A DNA stretch of 64,000 bases from Stutzerimonas stutzeri (GTDB lineage: Bacteria > Pseudomonadota > Gammaproteobacteria > Pseudomonadales > Pseudomonadaceae). The notes beneath the pieces are model-generated. The model saw nothing but the letters and a program-made list of their open reading frames with translations. It searched no databases and was not told the DNA's origin. Each line of letters begins with the position of its first letter. Positions within the stretch are counted from its first letter, which is position 1. Shown piece after piece: positions 24,921-35,346 of the stretch. A program made the position numbers and the translations under genes. The stretch spans positions 1,567,001 to 1,631,000 of the forward strand of contig NZ_CP036186.1 in the NCBI RefSeq assembly GCF_015291885.1, given 5' to 3'.

Positions 24921-26213
24921 ATGACCAGTAGACGCTGTCCAGCGCTGCTGATCGCCGCGCCCGCATCCGGACAGGGCAAGACTACGGTCACCGCTGCGCT
25001 GGCGCGGCTGCACAGCCGTCAGGGCAAGCGCGTGCGGGTGTTCAAGTGTGGGCCGGACTTTCTCGACCCGATGATCCTGGCCCGCGCCAGCGGCCGGCCG
25101 GTCTATCAGCTCGATCTGCGGATGGTCGGGGAGGAGGAATCGTGCCGGTTGTTGTGGGACGCGGCGGGTGAGGCTGATCTGATCCTGATCGAAGGCGTGA
25201 TGGGGCTATTCGACGGTTCGCCGTCGGCGGCCGATCTGTCCCGGCGCTTCGGCGTGCCGGTAATGGCAGTAATCGACGGCTCCGCCATGGCGCAGACCTT
25301 CGGCGCCATGGCGCACGGAATGAGCAGCTTTCAGCCAGACTTGCCGTTCGATGGTGTGCTGGCCAACCGGGTCGGCAGTGTTCGGCATGGCGATATTTTG
25401 CGCGATAGTCTTCCGCCTTCGATCCGCTGGTACGGTGCATTGCCGCGCAGCGCCGAGGTGGAGTTGCCAAGCCGGCACCTGGGCTTGGTCCAGGCCGAGG
25501 AACTGGCCGATCTGGACAGTCGTCTGGATGCTGCGGCCGATGCCTTGGCGCTGAGTGCAGATACAGATTTGCCCCCATCGGTCAGCTTCGCCGCGCCGCT
25601 CAGTACGCCACTCGAGCCGCTGCTCAAGGGCGTGCGCATCGGTGTTGCACGCGATGCCGCCTTTGCCTTTCTCTATCAGGCCAATCTGGACTTGCTGCAG
25701 GCGCTGGGTGCCGAGCTGCTGTTCTTCTCGCCGCTGCGTTTCACCCGGCTGCCGGCCGTGGATAGCTTGTATCTGCCAGGGGGCTACCCGGAGCTGCACC
25801 TGCGCGGCTTGTCGCGTAACCGAGCCATGGCCGACGCCATACGCGCCCACCACGAAGCCGGTAAACCAATTCTCGCCGAGTGTGGCGGCATGCTCTATCT
25901 ATTTGATGGTTTGACCGATCTGGGCGGGGAACGTACACAAATGCTCGGTCTGCTGCCTGGCGAGGCGCGCATGCAGAAGCGCCTGACCGCTTTGGCGCTG
26001 CAGGAAGTAGCACTGCCTGAAGGGCGTCTGCGCGGCCATACGTTCCATCATTCGGAGCTGGAGTCGCCGCTCGAACCACTGGCCCGTGGCGAGTGCCCGA
26101 ACTACAAGCGCACTGCCGAAGCGGTCTATCGCAAGGGGCGGCTGACGGCGTCCTACATTCACTTCTACTTGCCGTCTGATCCAGCAGCGGCTGCAGCGCT
26201 GTTGCGGCCATGA
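24921..26213 (+). CDS. cobB: Cobyrinate a,c-diamide synthase
   Basis: 430 residues from the ATG at 24921 (GAGAGG upstream); the open frame reaches 24825 without homology. The P-loop AAPASGQGKTTVTAAL starts the ATP-binding DTBS-like half. The C-terminal glutamine amidotransferase half has the nucleophile Cys in LAECGGMLYLFDGL and a THFHHSE-like HTFHHSELES region. It amidates the a and c side chains of (hydrogeno)cobyrinic acid. It overlaps bluB by ATGA. Confidence 0.94.
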   Translation: MTSRRCPALLIAAPASGQGKTTVTAALARLHSRQGKRVRVFKCGPDFLDPMILARASGRPVYQLDLRMVGEEESCRLLWDAAGEADLILIEGVMGLFDGSPSAADLSRRFGVPVMAVIDGSAMAQTFGAMAHGMSSFQPDLPFDGVLANRVGSVRHGDILRDSLPPSIRWYGALPRSAEVELPSRHLGLVQAEELADLDSRLDAAADALALSADTDLPPSVSFAAPLSTPLEPLLKGVRIGVARDAAFAFLYQANLDLLQALGAELLFFSPLRFTRLPAVDSLYLPGGYPELHLRGLSRNRAMADAIRAHHEAGKPILAECGGMLYLFDGLTDLGGERTQMLGLLPGEARMQKRLTALALQEVALPEGRLRGHTFHHSELESPLEPLARGECPNYKRTAEAVYRKGRLTASYIHFYLPSDPAAAAALLRP

Positions 26214-26857
26214 ACGAACATGCTTTCAGCGCGCAAGAACGCGCCGCGGTCTATCGCGCCATCGGCGAGCGCCGCGACATGCGCCATTTCATTGGTGGCG
26301 AGGTGGCGCCGGAGCTGCTGTCGCGGCTGCTGCAGGCCGCGCATCAGGCACCCAGCGTTGGCTTGATGCAGCCGTGGCGCTTTATCCGCATTACACGCCC
26401 CGAGTTGCGCACGGCCATTGCCGATCTGGTCGGAGAGGAGCGCCAGCGCACGGCCGAGGCACTCGGCGAGCGTTCCGCCGAGTTCATGCGGCTCAAGGTC
26501 GAGGGCATCGAGGATTGTGCTGAGTTGTTGGTCGCCGCGCTGATGGAAGACCGTGAGCAGCACATCTTTGGCCGCCGCACGCTACCCGAAATGGACCTGG
26601 CGTCACTGGCTTGCGCGATCCAGAATCTCTGGCTCGCTGCGCGGGCGGAGGGCTTGGGTATGGGCTGGGTTTCACTGTTCGATCCAGCCGCGCTAGGGAC
26701 GCTGCTTCGCATGCCAGTTGGCGCGAAGCCCGTGGCGATTCTCTGCCTAGGGCCGGTCAAAGCCTTCTATCCGGCACCGATGCTGGCGCTTGAGGGCTGG
26801 ACGCAGCCGCGGCCGCTGCACGAACTGGTTTTTGAAAACGGATGGGAGTCGGCATGA
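26210..26857 (+). CDS. bluB: 5,6-dimethylbenzimidazole synthase BluB
   Basis: 215 residues, nitroreductase fold. Signature segments are RRDMRHFIGGEV, QAPSVGLMQPWRFI and GLGMGWVSLFDP. BluB uses O2 to break down reduced FMN into DMB, the lower base of cobalamin, so this strain can make its own DMB aerobically. It overlaps cobB before and the binding-protein gene after (both ATGA), placing base synthesis inside the operon. Confidence 0.94.
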   Translation: MNEHAFSAQERAAVYRAIGERRDMRHFIGGEVAPELLSRLLQAAHQAPSVGLMQPWRFIRITRPELRTAIADLVGEERQRTAEALGERSAEFMRLKVEGIEDCAELLVAALMEDREQHIFGRRTLPEMDLASLACAIQNLWLAARAEGLGMGWVSLFDPAALGTLLRMPVGAKPVAILCLGPVKAFYPAPMLALEGWTQPRPLHELVFENGWESA

Positions 26858-27654
26858 GTAAAGGGCCGCAGCGCATCGTCTGTTTATCCACGGAAACCTG
26901 CGAGACGCTGTACCTGCTGGGTGAGCAGGCGCGCATTGTCGGCATCTCCGGCTTCACCGTGCGCCCACCGCAGGCACGCAAGGAGAAGCCCAAGGTCAGC
27001 GGTTTCACCAGCGTCAAGCACGAACAGATCCTTGCTCTCGAGCCAGACCTCGTGCTCGGATACAGCGACCTGCAGGGCGATATGCTCGCCGAATTGGCGC
27101 GCGAAGGGCTGGAGGTGCATTTGTTCAACCAACGCGATGTTGCCGGCATTCTGCGCATGATCGAGACCCTCGGTGCGCTGGTGCACGCCGGCGAGCGTGC
27201 CCGGGCGCTGATCGATGAGTTGCAGGCGGGGCTGGACGCTATTCGCGACAGCGCGGCGACTTTGCCGCGCCGGCCGCGGGTGTATTTCGAGGAGTGGAAC
27301 GAGCCGCTGATATCCGGCATCGGCTGGGTCGGCGAGCTGATCGAACTGGCCGGTGGCGAGGACTGCTTCGCCGAGCTGGCGCAATTCAAGCGCGCCAAGG
27401 ACAGGATCATCGAAGATCCGCAGGAAGTGGTGCGCCGCGCGCCGGAGCTGATCATCGGGTCCTGGTGCGGGCGGCGCTTCCGCGCGGAACAGGTCGCGGC
27501 CCGAGCTGGCTGGCAGGCAATTCCGGCCGTGCGCGATGGTCAGCTGCATGAGATCAAGTCGCCGGAGATCCTCAACCCCGGTCCGGCGGTACTCACCGAC
27601 GGTGTACGTCAGTTACATGCACTGATTCGCGCCTGCGCGCAGAGGTCTGAGTGA
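26854..27654 (+). CDS. Cobalamin-binding (BtuF-like) protein lacking a signal peptide
   Basis: 266 residues from the ATG that overlaps the bluB stop (ATGA). It follows the cluster-A substrate-binding fold of Btu[55 protein letters not shown] and [26 protein letters not shown]. The start is in the folded domain itself, with no hydrophobic signal. The protein is therefore predicted to stay in the cytosol unless a missed upstream start exists, and none is plausible inside bluB. No BtuC/BtuD partners are nearby. It may bind a corrinoid intermediate. Confidence 0.8.
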   Translation: MSKGPQRIVCLSTETCETLYLLGEQARIVGISGFTVRPPQARKEKPKVSGFTSVKHEQILALEPDLVLGYSDLQGDMLAELAREGLEVHLFNQRDVAGILRMIETLGALVHAGERARALIDELQAGLDAIRDSAATLPRRPRVYFEEWNEPLISGIGWVGELIELAGGEDCFAELAQFKRAKDRIIEDPQEVVRRAPELIIGSWCGRRFRAEQVAARAGWQAIPAVRDGQLHEIKSPEILNPGPAVLTDGVRQLHALIRACAQRSE

Positions 27655-28562
27655 GTCTATTCCTCACCGTTGCCGCGGCCCTGCTGCTGGATGCGTTGCT
27701 CGGCGAGCCGAAACGGGCGCATCCACTGGTAGCCTTTGGCCGCCTGGCCGATCGTCTGGAGCAGCATTTCAATGGTGCGGCGGCGCGCGGCTGGCGCAGT
27801 CATGGAGTAACCGCCTGGTGCCTGGCGGTGCTGCCGCTGACGCTGCTGGCCTGGCTGCTCAGCCTGTTACCCAGCGTCGGCTGGCTGGTTGAGATTGTGC
27901 TGCTCTACCTGGCACTTGGGCTGCGCAGCCTTGGCGAACATGTGTTGCCGGTGGCCCACGCCTTGTGGCGAAACGACCTGCCCGAGGCGCGACGCCGCGT
28001 TGGCTGGATCGTCAGCCGTGACACCACGCAGCTGGACGAGGAGGGCGTGGCCCGCGCGGCTACCGAGTCGGTGCTGGAAAACGGCAGTGATGCCGTGTTC
28101 GCGGCACTGTTCTGGTTCATCATCGCGGGCGCGCCCGGTGTGGTGCTGTATCGCCTGAGCAACACGCTGGACGCCATGTGGGGCTATCGCAACGCGCGTT
28201 TCGAGCGCTTCGGCTGGGCCGCGGCGCGCATCGACGATGTGCTCAACTATGTGCCGGCCCGGCTGGTCGCCCTGACCTATGCGCTGCTCGGCAGAACTCG
28301 CCGCGCATTGCGCTGCTGGCGCACCCAGGCCCCGCTCTGGGACAGCCCCAATGCCGGGCCAGTAATGGCTTCTGGAGCTGGGGCGCTGGGTGTGGTGTTG
28401 GGCGGCTTCGCTATTTATCACGGTGAAGTTCATGCGCGTCCCGAGCTGGGTCGTGGCAAGCCAGCGCAAGCGCGTCATATCGAGCATGCCCTCGACCTGG
28501 TCTGGGGTGGCGTCGGCGTCTGGCTGCTGGCTTTGCTGTTCGGGGGCTGGCTGTATGCTTGA
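27651..28562 (+). CDS. cobD: Adenosylcobinamide-phosphate synthase (CobD/CbiB)
   Basis: 303 residues from a GTG overlapping the previous stop (GTGA). Membrane protein with [47 protein letters not shown] and [11 protein letters not shown], all CbiB/CobD hallmarks. It joins aminopropanol (phosphate) to the f carboxyl of adenosylcobyric acid. In Salmonella nomenclature this is cbiB, and cobD there means the decarboxylase encoded next. Confidence 0.95.
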   Translation: MSLFLTVAAALLLDALLGEPKRAHPLVAFGRLADRLEQHFNGAAARGWRSHGVTAWCLAVLPLTLLAWLLSLLPSVGWLVEIVLLYLALGLRSLGEHVLPVAHALWRNDLPEARRRVGWIVSRDTTQLDEEGVARAATESVLENGSDAVFAALFWFIIAGAPGVVLYRLSNTLDAMWGYRNARFERFGWAAARIDDVLNYVPARLVALTYALLGRTRRALRCWRTQAPLWDSPNAGPVMASGAGALGVVLGGFAIYHGEVHARPELGRGKPAQARHIEHALDLVWGGVGVWLLALLFGGWLYA

Positions 28563-29544
28563 GCACGGCGGACGTCTACGAGCAGCCGCACAGCGTTATG
28601 CCATCCCGCTATCGGATTGGCTCGATCTATCCACCGGCCTAGCACCGTACCATCCGCCGTTGCCGAGCATTTCCAGTAGCGCCTGGGCGCGCCTGCCTGA
28701 AACCGATGATGGTCTGGAAACTGCGGCCCGGGACTATTACGGCGCGCGTGCGGTATTGCCCGTGGCCGGTTCGCAGAGCGCCATCCAGGCGTTGCCACGG
28801 CTGCGCGGTTCGGCGCGGGTCGGCATCATCTCTCCCTGTTATGCCGAGCACGCCGAGGCCTGGCGTCGCGCCGGTCATCGCGTTGTCGAACTCTGCGAGG
28901 CCAGCGTGCCGCGTGCCCTGGACCACCTCGATGTGCTGGTGGTGGTCAACCCGAACAATCCCACCGGTCAACTGATCGCGCCCCAGCGCTTGTTGGAGTG
29001 GCGCAGCGAGCTGGCGGCCTTTGGTGGCTGGCTGGTCGTGGACGAGGCGTTCATGGACTGCACGCCGCAGCATAGCCTGGCTGAACACAGCCACCTGCCG
29101 GGGCTTGTCGTACTGCGTTCGTTCGGCAAGTTCTTCGGCCTGGCGGGCGCGCGGCTGGGCTTCGTTCTGGCTCATGCCGGCCTGCTGCGAGCGCTTGCCG
29201 AGCTGCTTGGACCCTGGACGGTCAACGGGCCGACGCGGCAGCTGGGGAGCACCTTATTGGCTGATGTAGAGGCCCAGCAGCGGCAGCGCGAATGCCTGCA
29301 TTGCGATGGCCAACGCCTGGCTGACTTATTGCGGCGCCATGATCTGACGCCGTTGGGCGGCTGCACGCTGTTTCAATGGTGGGTCAGCGACGACGCTGCG
29401 CTGCTGCACGATTTTCTCGCCCGTCGCGGCATTCTTACGCGGCTTTTCGCTCAGCCTTCCAGCGTGCGCTTCGGCCTGCCGACCGATGTCGGCTGGGCTC
29501 GGCTGGAGCAGGCGCTGCAATCCTTCCGGGAGCAACACCCATGA
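28555..29544 (+). CDS. cobC: Threonine-phosphate decarboxylase
   Basis: 329 residues from the ATG at 28555, overlapping cobD by 8 bases. PLP-dependent class I/II aminotransferase fold: [23 protein letters not shown] and the PLP lysine in [18 protein letters not shown]. It makes (R)-1-amino-2-propanol phosphate for the cobalamin linker. It is called CobC in Pseudomonas usage and CobD in Salmonella. The stop overlaps cobQ by ATGA. Confidence 0.92.
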   Translation: MLEHGGRLRAAAQRYAIPLSDWLDLSTGLAPYHPPLPSISSSAWARLPETDDGLETAARDYYGARAVLPVAGSQSAIQALPRLRGSARVGIISPCYAEHAEAWRRAGHRVVELCEASVPRALDHLDVLVVVNPNNPTGQLIAPQRLLEWRSELAAFGGWLVVDEAFMDCTPQHSLAEHSHLPGLVVLRSFGKFFGLAGARLGFVLAHAGLLRALAELLGPWTVNGPTRQLGSTLLADVEAQQRQRECLHCDGQRLADLLRRHDLTPLGGCTLFQWWVSDDAALLHDFLARRGILTRLFAQPSSVRFGLPTDVGWARLEQALQSFREQHP

Positions 29545-30998
29545 CCACGCTGATGGTGCAGGGCACTACCTCCGACGCCGGCAAGAGCACGCTGGTGACT
29601 GCGCTGTGCCGCTGGCTGGCGCGCCAGGGTGTCGCGGTGGTGCCGTTCAAGCCGCAGAACATGGCGCTCAACAGCGCAGTGACCGCCGACGGCGGCGAAA
29701 TCGGCAGGGCTCAGGCAGTACAGGCGCAGGCGGCGAACCTTGCGCCGCACACCGACATGAACCCGGTGCTCCTGAAGCCCAACAGCGACATCGGTGCCCA
29801 GGTGATCATCCACGGCCGCGCGGTAACCAGCATGGATGCCGTTGCCTACCACGACTACAAGCGCGTGGCGATGCAGGCGGTACTTGAGTCCCACCGCCGG
29901 CTGTCCGCGGCTTATCGCGTGGTGATGGTCGAGGGCGCAGGCTCGCCTGCGGAGATCAATCTGCGCGCCGGCGATATCGCCAACATGGGTTTCGCCGAGG
30001 CGGTGGACTGTCCGGTGATCCTGATCGCCGATATCGACAAGGGTGGCGTGTTCGCCCATCTGGTCGGCACCCTGGCGTTGCTCTCGGAAAGCGAGCAGGC
30101 GCGGGTTCAGGGCTTCGTCATCAACCGTTTCCGTGGCGATATCGCGCTGTTGCAGCCCGGCCTCGACTGGCTGGAACAACGCACCGGCAAGCCGGTGCTG
30201 GGCGTGCTGCCGTATCTGATGGATTTCCACCTGGAAGCCGAGGACGCCATCGACGTGCGCCAGTCCGGCAAGGCCGGCGAGACGCTGAAGGTGGTGGTGC
30301 CCGTGCTGCCGCGCATCAGCAATCACACCGATTTCGATCCGTTGCGCCTGCACCCGCAGGTCGATCTGCAATTTGTCGGTCCTGGGCAAGCAATCCCGGC
30401 TGCCGATCTGATCATCCTGCCCGGCTCGAAAAGCGTGCGCGCCGACCTTGCGTGGTTGCGTGCCAACGGCTGGGAAGGGGCGATCCGGAAGCACCTGCGC
30501 TACGGCGGCAAATTGCTGGGCATCTGCGGCGGCCTGCAGATGCTCGGCACGCGCATTGCCGATCCACTCGGGCTGGAAGGTCCGGCGGGGGAGAGCGAGG
30601 CGCTTGGGCTGCTGGATTTCGACACGGTTCTTGAGACCGACAAGCAGCTGCTTAACGTGCAGGGCCGGTTGCTGCCGGAAGGCGTGCCAGTCAGTGGCTA
30701 CGAGATCCATGCCGGCGTCAGCAACGGCCCGGCCCTCGAGCAGCCAGCCGTGCGGCTCGACGACGGACGCTGCGATGGTGCCGTCAGCACCGATGGCCAG
30801 ATTCTCGGCACCTATCTGCACGGCTTGTTCGAAGGGCCCGAGGCCTGTGCCGCTCTGCTGCGCTGGGCTGGGCTCGAGGCGGTGCACACCGTCGATTACC
30901 ACGGGTTGCGCGAGCGTGACATCGGGCGCCTCGCCGACCTGGTCGAGACGCATCTGGATACCGCGCGCCTGCGCCGACTCTGCGGGCTGGGAGGCTGA
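29541..30998 (+). CDS. cobQ: Cobyric acid synthase
   Basis: 485 residues, full length. The N-terminal P-loop-like [21 protein letters not shown], then [10 protein letters not shown], starts the ATP-dependent domain. The C-terminal GATase has its Cys in [11 protein letters not shown] and the SGYEIHAG segment. It amidates carboxyls b, d, e and g of adenosylcobyrinic a,c-diamide using glutamine. It overlaps the decarboxylase gene and is followed two bases later by cobP. Confidence 0.96.
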   Translation: MTTLMVQGTTSDAGKSTLVTALCRWLARQGVAVVPFKPQNMALNSAVTADGGEIGRAQAVQAQAANLAPHTDMNPVLLKPNSDIGAQVIIHGRAVTSMDAVAYHDYKRVAMQAVLESHRRLSAAYRVVMVEGAGSPAEINLRAGDIANMGFAEAVDCPVILIADIDKGGVFAHLVGTLALLSESEQARVQGFVINRFRGDIALLQPGLDWLEQRTGKPVLGVLPYLMDFHLEAEDAIDVRQSGKAGETLKVVVPVLPRISNHTDFDPLRLHPQVDLQFVGPGQAIPAADLIILPGSKSVRADLAWLRANGWEGAIRKHLRYGGKLLGICGGLQMLGTRIADPLGLEGPAGESEALGLLDFDTVLETDKQLLNVQGRLLPEGVPVSGYEIHAGVSNGPALEQPAVRLDDGRCDGAVSTDGQILGTYLHGLFEGPEACAALLRWAGLEAVHTVDYHGLRERDIGRLADLVETHLDTARLRRLCGLGG

Positions 30999-31000
30999 GC

Positions 31001-31519
31001 ATGCTTGAACTGATCCTTGGCGGCGCACGCTCGGGCAAGAGCCGCTTTGCCGAGTGCCTGGCTGCCGAAAGCGGCCTGGCGGTTACCTATATCGCCACCA
31101 GCCAGGCGCTGGATGGCGAGATGACCGAACGCATCGCCCATCACCGTGAGCGGCGCCCGGCGCACTGGACACTGGTCGAAGAACCCCTGCAATTGGCGCG
31201 GGTACTGCGCGAGCAGGCTGCCGCAGAGCGCTGCCTGCTGGTCGACTGCCTGACCCTCTGGCTGACCAACCTGCTGATGTTGGACGACCCGGCGCGCCTC
31301 ACCGAGGAGCGTGATGCCCTGCTCGAATGCCTGAATGGGTTGCCAGGGCGAATCCTGCTGGTCAGCAACGAGACGGGTCTCGGGGTGGTGCCGCTGGGCG
31401 AGCTGACCCGCCGCTATGTGGACGAGGCCGGCTGGCTGCACCAGGCCGTTGCGCAACGGGCGCAGCGGGTGACCTTCATGGTCGCCGGGCTGCCGATGAC
31501 ATTGAAAGGAGCGCAGTAA
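31001..31519 (+). CDS. cobP: Adenosylcobinamide kinase/guanylyltransferase
   Basis: 172 residues. Walker [14 protein letters not shown] is at residues 6-18. The guanylylated-His region is IAHHRERRP (His47/His48). [12 protein letters not shown] and [11 protein letters not shown] complete the CobU/CobP family. It phosphorylates adenosylcobinamide and converts the product to the GDP derivative. Its TAA overlaps the next ATG by one base. Confidence 0.95.
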   Translation: MLELILGGARSGKSRFAECLAAESGLAVTYIATSQALDGEMTERIAHHRERRPAHWTLVEEPLQLARVLREQAAAERCLLVDCLTLWLTNLLMLDDPARLTEERDALLECLNGLPGRILLVSNETGLGVVPLGELTRRYVDEAGWLHQAVAQRAQRVTFMVAGLPMTLKGAQ

Positions 31520-32568
31520 TGCACGATTGGTGGAACGAGACTTGCCGAGCGTTGGACGAAAACGTTCGCGGCCAGGCATTGGCGCGCCAAGATCAGCTGA
31601 CCAAGCCGCGCGGCGCGCTTGGTCAGCTCGAAAGTCTGGCGGTGCTGCTGGCGGCCATGCAGGGCAGTGAGCGCCCACAAGTCGAGCGTGTGCATGTCAG
31701 TGTGTTCGCCGGCGACCACGGGGTGGTGGAAGAGGGAGTTTCTGCGTATCCGCAATCAGTGACTGGGCAGATGCTGCGCAACTTCGTCGGTGGTGGCGCT
31801 GCGCTTAGCGTGTTGTCGCGACGCCTGGGTGCGCCATTGGAGGTAATCGATTTGGGCACCGTGGAACCGCTGCAGTTGGAGGGCGTAAATCACCTGCGCC
31901 TTGGACCTGGCACGGCGAACTTCATTCGCGAAGCGGCAATGAGCGGCGAACAATTGCGTCTGGCCCTTGCAGCCGGCCGCGACAGTGCGCAGCGTGCTGC
32001 GGAAGGTTCTGCCCAGCTGTTCATCGGTGGCGAAATGGGCATCGGCAATACCACCAGCGCCAGCGCGTTGGCCGCCGTACTGCTGCCGCGCTCGCCGTTG
32101 ACGCTGGTCGGGCCGGGCACCGGCCTCGATCTGACCGGCGTTCGCCACAAGATTCAGGTGATCCAGAGCGCAGTCCGGTTGCATGCTGCGCACTGTGGCG
32201 AGCCGCTGGAAGCCTTGCGCCGTCTAGGCGGGTTCGAAATTGCGGCCTTGGCAGGTGCTTATCTGTGCTGCGCGCAGCTGGGTGTTCCGGTGCTGGTCGA
32301 CGGCTTTATTTGCAGCGCTGCCGCACTCTGTGCGGTGCGGCTGAATCCGGCCTGTCGGCCGTGGCTGATTTTCGCCCATCGTTCTGCCGAGCCTGGTCAT
32401 CTGGCCGTCCTGGAAGCGCTCGGTGCCGTGCCGTTGCTCGATCTCGGCTTGCGCCTGGGTGAAGGCAGCGGGGCGGCGTTGGCGGTGCCGTTGTTGCAGC
32501 AGGCCTGCGCGCTGCACAACGACATGGCGACGTTCGCTGAAGCCGCAGTGTCGGACCGATCTGCATGA
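31519..32568 (+). CDS. cobT: Nicotinate-nucleotide:DMB phosphoribosyltransferase
   Basis: 349 residues from the ATG at 31519 (TAATG junction with cobP; GGAG upstream). Family motifs are [41 protein letters not shown] and [14 protein letters not shown]. It activates DMB to alpha-ribazole phosphate using nicotinate mononucleotide. The substrate base is made by BluB in the same operon. It overlaps the phosphatase gene by ATGA. Confidence 0.95.
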   Translation: MHDWWNETCRALDENVRGQALARQDQLTKPRGALGQLESLAVLLAAMQGSERPQVERVHVSVFAGDHGVVEEGVSAYPQSVTGQMLRNFVGGGAALSVLSRRLGAPLEVIDLGTVEPLQLEGVNHLRLGPGTANFIREAAMSGEQLRLALAAGRDSAQRAAEGSAQLFIGGEMGIGNTTSASALAAVLLPRSPLTLVGPGTGLDLTGVRHKIQVIQSAVRLHAAHCGEPLEALRRLGGFEIAALAGAYLCCAQLGVPVLVDGFICSAAALCAVRLNPACRPWLIFAHRSAEPGHLAVLEALGAVPLLDLGLRLGEGSGAALAVPLLQQACALHNDMATFAEAAVSDRSA

Positions 32569-33131
32569 TCACGCGCATCGATCTGCTGCGCCATGGCGAG
32601 ACCGAGCAGGGCGGTGGCTTTCGCGGCAGTCTCGACGACGCCCTGACCGCTCACGGCTGGCAGCAGATGCGCGATGCGGTGGCACTTGCCGGCCCTTGGG
32701 ACGTGCTGGTCAGCTCGCCGCTGCAGCGCTGTGCCGCCTTCGCGCGGGAGCTGGCCGTACAGCAGGGGTTGCCGCTGCAGCTGGAGCCGGACCTGCGCGA
32801 GTTGCATTTTGGCGACTGGGAAGGCCGTAGCGCCGCCGATCTGATGCAGGACAATGCCGAGGCGCTCGGCCTGTTCTGGGCCGATCCCTACGGTTTTACG
32901 CCACCCGGTGGCGAACCGCTGGTGCAGTTCGAAGCGCGCGTGCTGGCTGCCATCGACTGTCTTAGGCACCGCTTTGCCGGTCAGCGACTGTTGGTCATCT
33001 GTCATGCCGGCGTGATGCGCCTGCTGCTGGCGCGCGCGCGGGGCTTGCCAAGGGAGCGGCTGCTGGATGTGGTGGTGGCCCACGGCGAGTTGCTGCCGCT
33101 CGACGCTTGTGCGGCGGGCGTCGAGGAATAG
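32565..33131 (+). CDS. Alpha-ribazole phosphatase-type histidine phosphatase
   Basis: 188 residues. LLRHGETEQ with the phospho-accepting His10, [25 protein letters not shown] and the second catalytic His in [11 protein letters not shown] mark a histidine phosphatase. Its place between cobT and cobS points to removal of the phosphate from alpha-ribazole 5'-phosphate (CobC in Salmonella naming; that symbol would clash with the decarboxylase here). It is translationally coupled to cobT (ATGA). Confidence 0.9.
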   Translation: MITRIDLLRHGETEQGGGFRGSLDDALTAHGWQQMRDAVALAGPWDVLVSSPLQRCAAFARELAVQQGLPLQLEPDLRELHFGDWEGRSAADLMQDNAEALGLFWADPYGFTPPGGEPLVQFEARVLAAIDCLRHRFAGQRLLVICHAGVMRLLLARARGLPRERLLDVVVAHGELLPLDACAAGVEE

Positions 33132-33140
33132 GACCTGCCG

Positions 33141-33872
33141 ATGCTGCCGCTATTGATCGCCCTGCAATTTCTCACCAGCCTGCCGATCCGCTTGCCGGCA
33201 ATGCCGGAGCCCGAGCAGCAGGGGCGCTCATTGCTGTATTACCCCGTGGTCGGTCTGTTGCTCGGCGCGTTGCTCTGTCTGGCCGCATTTGTACTGGATG
33301 GGACGCCGCCGCTGTTACAGGCGGCCTTGCTCCTCACCCTCTGGGTTGCGCTGACCGGCGCCTTGCACCTCGATGGGCTGGCCGACAGCGCTGATGCCTG
33401 GCTGGGTGGCTTCGGCGACCGCGAGCGCACGCTGCAAATCATGAAGGACCCGCGCAGCGGCCCAGTCGCCGTGGTGGTTCTGGTGCTTTTGCTGTTGCTT
33501 AAATTCAGCGCGCTGTTGGCGTTGCTCCAGGCGCAACAGTACTCCGCACTGTTGCTGGCGCCGGTGCTGGGGCGGGCCGCGCTGCCAGCGCTGTTTCTCT
33601 TGACGCCGTATGTGCGGCCCAACGGCCTTGGTCATGCGCTGGCAGCGAATCTGCCACACGGCGGGGCGCGTGGCGTACTCGCGCTGGTCGCGGTGGGTTG
33701 TGTGCTGTTCGGCAGCAGCGGGCTGATCGCCCTGTCGATGGCTGCCGTGACCTTCCTGCTGGCGCGTCGCGCCATGCTGCGCCGCCTTGGCGGCACCACT
33801 GGCGATACCGCCGGCGCGCTGCTGGAGCTGGTGGAGTGCACGGTATTGGTAGGGCTGGCGCTGCAGCTCTAG
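33141..33872 (+). CDS. cobS: Adenosylcobinamide-GDP ribazoletransferase (cobalamin synthase)
   Basis: 243 residues, multi-span membrane protein. FLTSLPIRLP, YYPVVGLLLGALL and the metal-binding motif LDGLADSADAWLGG, then MKDPRSGPVAV, are CobS/CobV hallmarks. It performs the final joining of the lower ligand to adenosylcobinamide-GDP. It closes the operon. Its stop overlaps the convergent LysR gene by 4 bases. Confidence 0.95.
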   Translation: MLPLLIALQFLTSLPIRLPAMPEPEQQGRSLLYYPVVGLLLGALLCLAAFVLDGTPPLLQAALLLTLWVALTGALHLDGLADSADAWLGGFGDRERTLQIMKDPRSGPVAVVVLVLLLLLKFSALLALLQAQQYSALLLAPVLGRAALPALFLLTPYVRPNGLGHALAANLPHGGARGVLALVAVGCVLFGSSGLIALSMAAVTFLLARRAMLRRLGGTTGDTAGALLELVECTVLVGLALQL

Positions 33873-34804
33873 CGGTCGGCCACCGGTCGACGGTCGAGCA
33901 CGGGCGCATGCTGCGCCATCAGTTCGATGACCCAATCGATGAACACGCGCAGCTTGGCGCTGACGTGTCGATTCGGTGGGAATGCCAGATACAGCGGCAT
34001 TTCGTCGAGCCGCCAGTCTTCCAGCAGTGGCAACAGCTCGCTGTTGGCCAGGTGCGTTCTGACCATGTACTCCGGCAACCAGATGATGCCCAGCCCGGCC
34101 AGCCCCGCGGCCAGGCAGGCGTTGCCATCGTCTACGGCAAGCGCGTAGCGGCCGTGCACCTGAACCTGCTCGCCCTGTCGCTGCATGACGTACGCCGTCG
34201 GTTTGCCGGTGCGCGCCCAGAGAAAGCCGACGACACGGTGGTGGCTGTTTTCCAGCTCGCTCGGGTGTGTCGGCACGCCGGCGCGTTCGAGGTAGCCGGG
34301 TGCCGCATAGACGCCCAGGCGCAGGTCGCCGACGTGGCGGGCTATCAGTGACTGGTCGGTGATCTCCCCACCACGCACGACGCAGTCCACGTTCTCCCCG
34401 ATCAGGTCCACCCGCCGGTCGCTGACACCCATGTCCAGCTGGATGTCCGGATACTTCGCATAAAAGGCCGGCAAAGCCGGAATCAGGATCATCCGCGCCA
34501 GTGGGCTGGGGACGTCCACGCACAAGCGTCCTCGCGGTACTGCCGCAGCGGCGGACAGGCTGGTTTCGGCGTCGTCCAGATCCGCCAGCAGCCGCAGGGC
34601 ACGCTCGTAATAGGCGGCACCGTCGGCGGTCACGTTGACCTTGCGCGTGGTGCGGTTGAGCAGCCTGACGCGAAGCCGCGCCTCGAGTTGCTGGACCTGC
34701 TGGGTGACGCTGGTCTTGCTGATGCGCAGGGTCTCGGCGGCCTTGGTGAAGCTGCCGGTGTCCACCACGCGAACGAAGGCCTGCATCGCATCGAAACGGT
34801 CCAT
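33869..34804 (-). CDS. LysR-family transcriptional regulator
   Basis: 311 residues. The N-terminal winged HTH is in FVRVVDTGSFTKAAETLRISKTSVTQQVQQLE. The LysR substrate domain follows (GRLCVDVPSPLARMILIPALP). It resembles the CrgA/DmlR-like subgroup. It is divergent from the RidA gene across 131 bases, the usual arrangement of a LysR regulator and its target, so control of ridA is a fair guess. Confidence 0.92.
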   Translation of the reverse strand: MDRFDAMQAFVRVVDTGSFTKAAETLRISKTSVTQQVQQLEARLRVRLLNRTTRKVNVTADGAAYYERALRLLADLDDAETSLSAAAAVPRGRLCVDVPSPLARMILIPALPAFYAKYPDIQLDMGVSDRRVDLIGENVDCVVRGGEITDQSLIARHVGDLRLGVYAAPGYLERAGVPTHPSELENSHHRVVGFLWARTGKPTAYVMQRQGEQVQVHGRYALAVDDGNACLAAGLAGLGIIWLPEYMVRTHLANSELLPLLEDWRLDEMPLYLAFPPNRHVSAKLRVFIDWVIELMAQHAPVLDRRPVADR

Positions 34805-34935
34805 CTGAACTCCCGCGGATTGTTTGGATTATGCAAATAGTGTTGAGCGACCTGGCGCGTTTATCCAGCGCCTTGCGACTTCTACAGTGAGGCCTTCATT
34901 CAACGGGTCGCTCCGACCCTTGCTGGAGGTTGCAC

Positions 34936-35340
34936 ATGACACCGCGTGACGTTGTTTTTCCGCCTGGCCGCCAGGCGCTCTACGAGCGCAATCGTTATTC
35001 CCCGGCCATCCGTGCCAATGGCTTGCTGTTCGTCTCCGGCCAGGTCGGCAGCCGCGAGGACGGCTCACCCGAACCGGAGCTGGAGGCGCAGGTCCGGCGC
35101 GCCTTCGATAACCTGAACGCGATTCTCGGGGCTGCTGGCTGCACCTTTGACGACGTCATCGACGTCACTGTGTTCATGGTCGATCCACAATCGATCTTTG
35201 AGCGGGTCTGGAGCGTTGTTCCTGAATACTGGGGCGCTGCGCCGCATCCGACGCTGACCGCGGTCGGGGTTACCTGGCTTTACGGCTTCCAGTTCGAGAT
35301 CAAGGTCATCGCCAAGCTGCCGGAACCGGCCGAGGCTTGA
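34936..35340 (+). CDS. RidA (YjgF/YER057c) family protein
   Basis: 134 residues from the ATG at 34936, with TGGAGGT just upstream; a TTG two codons earlier is less likely. FVSGQVGSREDG, AFDNLNAILGAAGCTFDDVIDVTVFM and HPTLTAVGVTWL match RidA, whose members hydrolyse reactive enamines/imines from PLP enzymes. The start RDVVFPPGRQALYERNRYSPAI is that of a peripheral subfamily, so the exact substrate is open. It is divergent from the LysR gene. Confidence 0.88.
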   Translation: MTPRDVVFPPGRQALYERNRYSPAIRANGLLFVSGQVGSREDGSPEPELEAQVRRAFDNLNAILGAAGCTFDDVIDVTVFMVDPQSIFERVWSVVPEYWGAAPHPTLTAVGVTWLYGFQFEIKVIAKLPEPAEA

Positions 35341-35346
35341 CCCGCC

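Noticed and set aside
29451..31028. 525-codon open frame antisense to cobQ
   Set aside because: GC-rich antisense shadow. Composition is His/Gln/Arg-rich without domains, and cobQ motifs are intact on the other strand.
33315..34523. 402-codon minus-strand frame across cobS and the LysR gene
   Set aside because: Arg/Gly/Pro-rich shadow frame covering two genes with clear family motifs.
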